Assembly: GCF_026409565.1 (NCBI RefSeq)
Contig: NZ_CP112881.1
Coordinates: 2,155,501-2,219,500, forward strand
Direction of reading: 5' to 3'
Source: Sneathiella aquimaris
GTDB lineage: Bacteria; Pseudomonadota; Alphaproteobacteria; Sneathiellales; Sneathiellaceae
Length of the DNA stretch: 64,000 nt
In this document: in pieces, positions 60,472 through 64,000 of the stretch
Layout of the letters: each line of letters opens with the position of its first letter
Position numbering within the stretch: position 1 is the first letter of the stretch
Translations under genes and position numbers: made by a program
The notes under the pieces: generated by a model
Told to the model about the DNA's origin: nothing
Seen by the model: the letters and a program-made list of their open reading frames with translations, nothing else
Databases searched by the model: none

Positions 60472-61278
60472 TTACATCCTTACTACCATCGCCATAGAAT
60501 ATAGGGCGGGCGCGACAAATAACACACCGTCCAACCGATCGAGTACGCCGCCATGGCCTGGAATCATGTTGCTAGCATCTTTTATCCCAAAATATCGTTT
60601 CCAGCCGGATTCAAAGAAATCGCCAATTTGCGCCAAAACAGCAAACGCCGCTCCGAGCAAAGCAACCAGCCAAACCGGAAATCCGGAAAAATCGATATAG
60701 AGGGTTGAAACACCTGCGACGATCGCCGCGCTGATCATTCCACCGATCAAGCCTGCCCATGTTTTATTCGGGCTGATGGACACAGCAATCTTCGGACCGC
60801 CAATCCTGCGGCCCGCAAAATATGCCCCGGTGTCAGTGGCCCAAACAATCGCAAACAACAAAATTGTCAGGCCAAGCCCATCCGGGTCCAATGTCCGTAA
60901 CTGCAAAAAACAAAGGACAGGAATACCGATATATAACGGTCCCAGAAAACCGCCCAGCCATTCATTGTCCCGCTTTGAAAAGAGACCAACAACGAGGATT
61001 ATGGATGCAGAAATATACAAAGGATACAAAGCGGTTAAGAGGTTTTTCTCACTTTGCAAGTAAATAGATACCAATAGCGATACACCGATCAGCGCGCCAT
61101 ACAGATACCCATTGTTTTTAAAAGATGTTTTGCACCATTCATAGATCATTGCCAAGCCGGCAACGGTCATGAAAACAGTGAAATACAATTCTCCAAAATA
61201 AACAGCAGCGATTGCGATTGGGGCGAGTACAAGCGCTGACATCACCCGCAATTGTAACGATGAATAGGATTTAGCCAC
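60472..61278 (-). CDS. cdsA: Phosphatidate cytidylyltransferase
   Basis: A 268-residue polytopic membrane enzyme making CDP-diacylglycerol. The signature is SPNKTWAGLIGG with GHGGVLDRLDGVLF near the C-terminus; WATDTGAYFAGRRIGGPK is also typical. GTG 61278 (VAKSYSSLQLRV) is preferred: it overlaps the uppS stop by eight bases and GGAG lies about seven bases ahead. A longer form from 61332 would overlap uppS by 62 bases. Confidence 0.95.
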   Translation of the reverse strand: MAKSYSSLQLRVMSALVLAPIAIAAVYFGELYFTVFMTVAGLAMIYEWCKTSFKNNGYLYGALIGVSLLVSIYLQSEKNLLTALYPLYISASIILVVGLFSKRDNEWLGGFLGPLYIGIPVLCFLQLRTLDPDGLGLTILLFAIVWATDTGAYFAGRRIGGPKIAVSISPNKTWAGLIGGMISAAIVAGVSTLYIDFSGFPVWLVALLGAAFAVLAQIGDFFESGWKRYFGIKDASNMIPGHGGVLDRLDGVLFVAPALYSMAMVVRM

Positions 61279-62005
61279 TAATCGCTCCAAACCGACGATT
61301 ACGACCAAAATAGTCGTCAATTGCATCTTCAAGATGCCGTTTCGTGAAATCAGGCCAAAGAACGTCCTGAAACACCAACTCAGCGTAGGCTGATTGCCAA
61401 AGCAGGAAGTTGCTCAGTCTTTTTTCGCCGCTGGTTCTGATGATCAAGTCTGGATCCGGAATATCACCGGTATCCAAGCTCTTGGAGAACAGGTGCTCTG
61501 TTATTTCTTCAGGCTGCAATTCTCCAGCCTTTACTTTTTCAGCCAGGCTCTGAACCGCAGATATTATCTCTGCTTGCGCCCCATAGCTTAACGCTATCGT
61601 GAGAACCAGTCCCCGATTATCCCTGGTTTCTTCCAACGCAACATTGGCCAGGTCTTGAATATCCTGGGGAAGCCGTTTCAGGTTTCCAATAAAATTTACC
61701 CTAACCCCATTATTCTTAAGCTCTTTCAATTCTCTTTTGATAAAGAATTTAAACAGCCCCATGAGATGGTTCACTTCTTCTTCCGGACGGTTCCAGTTTT
61801 CTGAAGAAAAAGCAAAGAGTGTCAGATAGGGCACGCCCAATTCACGGCATCCCTTGACAGCTTCACGAACAGCTTTTGCCCCTTGTTCATGCCCCTTTAA
61901 CCGGCTCATTGAACGACGGGTAGCCCACCGTCCATTGCCATCCATAATGATGGCAATGTGGGTCGGAACTTCAGATATGGATTGACTAGATTGCGCAATC
62001 TCCAT
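61271..62005 (-). CDS. uppS: Undecaprenyl diphosphate synthase
   Basis: A 244-residue cis-prenyltransferase making the C55 lipid carrier. HIAIIMDGNGRWA (16-28) with catalytic Asp22, GHEQGAKAVREAV, LTLFAFSSENWNRP and the C-terminal PDLIIRTSGEKRLSNFLLW with WPDF are canonical. ATG 62005 lies three bases after the frr stop, with AGG ahead. Confidence 0.97.
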   Translation of the reverse strand: MEIAQSSQSISEVPTHIAIIMDGNGRWATRRSMSRLKGHEQGAKAVREAVKGCRELGVPYLTLFAFSSENWNRPEEEVNHLMGLFKFFIKRELKELKNNGVRVNFIGNLKRLPQDIQDLANVALEETRDNRGLVLTIALSYGAQAEIISAVQSLAEKVKAGELQPEEITEHLFSKSLDTGDIPDPDLIIRTSGEKRLSNFLLWQSAYAELVFQDVLWPDFTKRHLEDAIDDYFGRNRRFGAISG

Positions 62006-62008
62006 CAA

Positions 62009-62566
62009 TCAAACCTGCATGATTTCCTGTTGTTTTTCTGACAGCATATCGTCCACATTTTTTACATATGTGTCCGTCAGCTTTTGAATGTCTTCTTCAG
62101 CCTTTTTCACATCATCCTTGGAGTAGTCACCGTCTTTTTCAGCCGCTTTGGCGGCATCGTTCCCGTGACGACGCACATTGCGGATAGCAACTTTTGCCTG
62201 CTCAGCGTATCCACTGGCAACTTTCGTCAGTTCAACACGACGTTCTTCAGTAAGTTCCGGAATAGGAACGCGCACTGTTAAACCATCTACGACAGGGTTC
62301 AGACCAAGACCGGCATTGCGAATGCCTTTTTCAACGGCGCCGACATTTCCCTTGTCCCAAACCTGAACGGCCAGCATCCGTGCTTCCGGAGTGCTTACTG
62401 TTCCAACCTGGTTCAAAGGCATCTCTGCACCATAGGATTCAACCGTTACAGGCTCGAGCAAACTGATATGCGCCCGACCGGTTCTCAGACCACCAAATTC
62501 CGTTTTTAGAGACTCTAACGCCCCCTTCATCCGTTTTTCCAGGTCCTTCATTTCTGGCCCAGCCAT
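62009..62566 (-). CDS. frr: Ribosome recycling factor
   Basis: A 185-residue protein that splits post-termination ribosomes with [23 protein letters not shown] (split around 23-42), [19 protein letters not shown] and the terminal helix with the [11 protein letters not shown] ending are typical. Length is normal. It lies 74 bases after pyrH. Confidence 0.98.
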   Translation of the reverse strand: MAGPEMKDLEKRMKGALESLKTEFGGLRTGRAHISLLEPVTVESYGAEMPLNQVGTVSTPEARMLAVQVWDKGNVGAVEKGIRNAGLGLNPVVDGLTVRVPIPELTEERRVELTKVASGYAEQAKVAIRNVRRHGNDAAKAAEKDGDYSKDDVKKAEEDIQKLTDTYVKNVDDMLSEKQQEIMQV

Positions 62567-62640
62567 TACTCTCTCCCTAAATTAATAGATATTTCTAACA
62601 TGCTATCTTAATTCAACAAATCGCTGTGACGGCATTATTA

Positions 62641-63357
62641 TCAAGAAACTTCCGTAAAGCATCCGTCTTTTTTCAATACTCTAGCAAATGACCCGGTTTC
62701 CTGAATAGAAAATACGAGAATTGGAATATTGTTTTCCCGTGCCAGTGATATTGCCGCCGCATCCATGACCTTGAGATCGTTGGCAATTACATCAAGATGA
62801 CTGAGCGTATCAAACCGTTTTGCGTCTGGCGAAGTGCGCGGATCTTTATCATAGACCCCATCAACATTCGTGCCCTTAAGCAGCGCATCACATTTCATTT
62901 CTGCCGCCCGCAACGCCGCAGCGGTATCAGTTGTGAAAAATGGATTGCCTGTTCCGGCTGCAAAAATCACAATCCGTCCGCGTTCCAGATGACGTTCTGC
63001 CCGGCGTCGAATGTATGGCTCACAAACCGCGGACATCGGAATCGCTGAAAGAACCCTGCTTTCCATACCTTCTTTTTCAATGGCATGCTGCAAGGCAAGG
63101 GCGTTCATGACGGTTGCCATCATCCCCATATAATCGGCATTTGCCTGATCCATGCCTTGAGCGGTCCCGGAGACCCCGCGAAAAATATTTCCGCCGCCAA
63201 CAACAACGCAAACCTCCACCCCTAAATCATGGGCTTCACGGATATCCTGTGCAATACGTGTGGCAGTTTCCACATCGATACCATATTGCTGATTTCCAAG
63301 AAGAGCCTCACCGGAACATTTAAGAAGAACCCGTTTATATTGCGGTTCACTTGGCAT
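62641..63357 (-). CDS. pyrH: UMP kinase
   Basis: A 238-residue amino-acid-kinase-fold enzyme phosphorylating [22 protein letters not shown] (8-26), [28 protein letters not shown] and [14 protein letters not shown] are diagnostic. It is separated from tsf by 150 bases that contain a terminator, so it probably has its own promoter there. Confidence 0.98.
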   Translation of the reverse strand: MPSEPQYKRVLLKCSGEALLGNQQYGIDVETATRIAQDIREAHDLGVEVCVVVGGGNIFRGVSGTAQGMDQANADYMGMMATVMNALALQHAIEKEGMESRVLSAIPMSAVCEPYIRRRAERHLERGRIVIFAAGTGNPFFTTDTAAALRAAEMKCDALLKGTNVDGVYDKDPRTSPDAKRFDTLSHLDVIANDLKVMDAAAISLARENNIPILVFSIQETGSFARVLKKDGCFTEVS

Positions 63358-63451
63358 TTTAACCCCGATTTCTAACAGTTGATCTGAATTGAATTTCGGG
63401 AAGACAGCATACAGGATCGGCGAAATATTGAAAGTAATCCTGTCATCCCAT

Positions 63452-63485
63452 AAAAATATGGCGGCCTCGTTCCCGAGACCGCCAT
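63452..63485 (-). terminator. Factor-independent terminator of tsf
   Basis: On the minus strand ATGGCGG (63485-63479) pairs with CCGCCAT (63464-63458), the stem continuing inward after one mismatch, followed by ATTTTTAT; 23 bases after the tsf stop. Confidence 0.85.
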
Positions 63486-63507
63486 GTTCTTTAGAGTGGT
63501 TTTGCGC

Positions 63508-64000
63508 TTAGCCGCTAACTGCAGCAGCAACCTCAGCAGCAAAATCAGATTCTTCTTTTTCGATACCTTCACCAACCGCGTAGCGGATGACGCTTGCGAT
63601 CTTGATGGAGGATCCAAGTTCCTTGCCTTTAAGCTCAACAGCTTTTTCGACAGAATTTTCACCGTCAACGACGAACGTCTGTTTCAGCAGAACAACTTCC
63701 TGATAGAATTTGTTCAAACGGCCTTCGACCATCTTGGCGATAATTTCTTCTGGCTTACCAGATTCGCGTGCCTGATCGGAAAGAACTGTCCGTTCACGCT
63801 CTACTGATGCTGGGTCCAACTCGTCAACAGAAACTGCTTCAGGGTTTGTTGCTGCAACATGCATTGCAATCTGCTTACCAAACTCTTCCAGTTTGGCCGC
63901 ATCGCCTTCACTTTCCAAAGCAACAAGAATACCGATCTTACCAAGACCAGGGGCTGTTGCGTTGTGAACATATGATGCAACGACACCATTTTCGACAGAC
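63508..64000 (-). CDS. tsf: Elongation factor Ts (C-terminal part, runs off right edge)
   Basis: The last 163 codons of a protein normally near 300 residues; the N-terminal UBA-like domain lies outside. The frame is open to the window edge, so there is no start inside. Visible: [20 protein letters not shown], dimerisation-domain [47 protein letters not shown] and [18 protein letters not shown]. It exchanges GDP on EF-Tu. rpsB would be expected just beyond the edge. Confidence 0.96.
   Translation of the reverse strand, partial: SVENGVVASYVHNATAPGLGKIGILVALESEGDAAKLEEFGKQIAMHVAATNPEAVSVDELDPASVERERTVLSDQARESGKPEEIIAKMVEGRLNKFYQEVVLLKQTFVVDGENSVEKAVELKGKELGSSIKIASVIRYAVGEGIEKEESDFAAEVAAAVSG

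Overview
The window is a 64 kb stretch of an alphaproteobacterial chromosome, almost entirely densely packed housekeeping genes. Support for this assignment: NtrB-NtrC-NtrY-NtrX followed by TrkA-TrkH, a D-amino-acid aminotransferase, Hfq and HflX; a fused IspDF enzyme; a pyruvate dehydrogenase E1-beta subunit with its own lipoyl domain; LpxI rather than LpxH in lipid A synthesis; a GAAC-N7-GAAC SOS box in front of lexA; and the order tsf-pyrH-frr-uppS-cdsA-dxr-rseP-bamA-skp-lpxD-fabZ-lpxA-lpxI-lpxB. Base composition looks moderate. A free-living Rhodospirillales/Sneathiella-like marine lineage would fit, but the genus cannot be fixed from the sequence alone.

Layout. 1-5.3 kb is the only accessory-looking part: a truncated MarR-GNAT regulator divergent from an Old Yellow Enzyme oxidoreductase, a haloalkane-dehalogenase-like hydrolase, recX, and three gene-poor gaps. 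5.3-7.7 kb holds mazG and an orphan soluble PAS histidine kinase. 7.7-20.6 kb (minus strand) is the nitrogen-regulation and potassium cluster, running dusB-ntrB-ntrC-ntrY-ntrX-trkA-trkH-dat-hfq-hflX. 20.7-22.9 kb (plus) is ispDF-pgpA-pncC with overlapping stops and starts. 22.9-29.6 kb (minus) carries a COQ10/RatA-like protein, lipA, lpdA and pdhC-pdhB-pdhA: the pyruvate dehydrogenase complex together with lipoyl synthase. 29.8-35.5 kb (minus) has an ftsB-like gene, eno, kdsA, pyrG, secG and tpiA. 35.7-45.5 kb (plus, with one minus-strand gene) has ppiD, trpE, trpGDC, moaC, moeA and lexA; a YibQ-like polysaccharide deacetylase lies between trpE and trpG. comEC (minus) converges on lexA and diverges from gltX; gltA follows. 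50.7-64 kb (minus) is the translation, phospholipid, isoprenoid and outer-membrane supercluster, which ends in tsf at the right edge.

The genes form coherent modules: isoprenoid precursors (IspDF, Dxr) feed UppS; KdsA, LpxA, LpxD, FabZ, LpxI and LpxB make lipid A and its Kdo sugar; Skp and BamA fold and insert outer-membrane proteins; glycolysis (TpiA, Eno) leads through PDH to citrate synthase. Four or five convincing factor-independent terminators mark transcription-unit ends. I found no tRNA, rRNA, CRISPR array, transposase, phage gene or toxin-antitoxin pair, and no convincing undescribed multi-gene system. The points most worth a second look are the shared divergent promoter/palindrome at 633-673, the Phe-for-Trp change beside the nucleophile of the dehalogenase-like enzyme, the hairpins around gltA, and a 66-residue membrane ORF whose 5' part also encodes the terminator of the opposing lpx operon.
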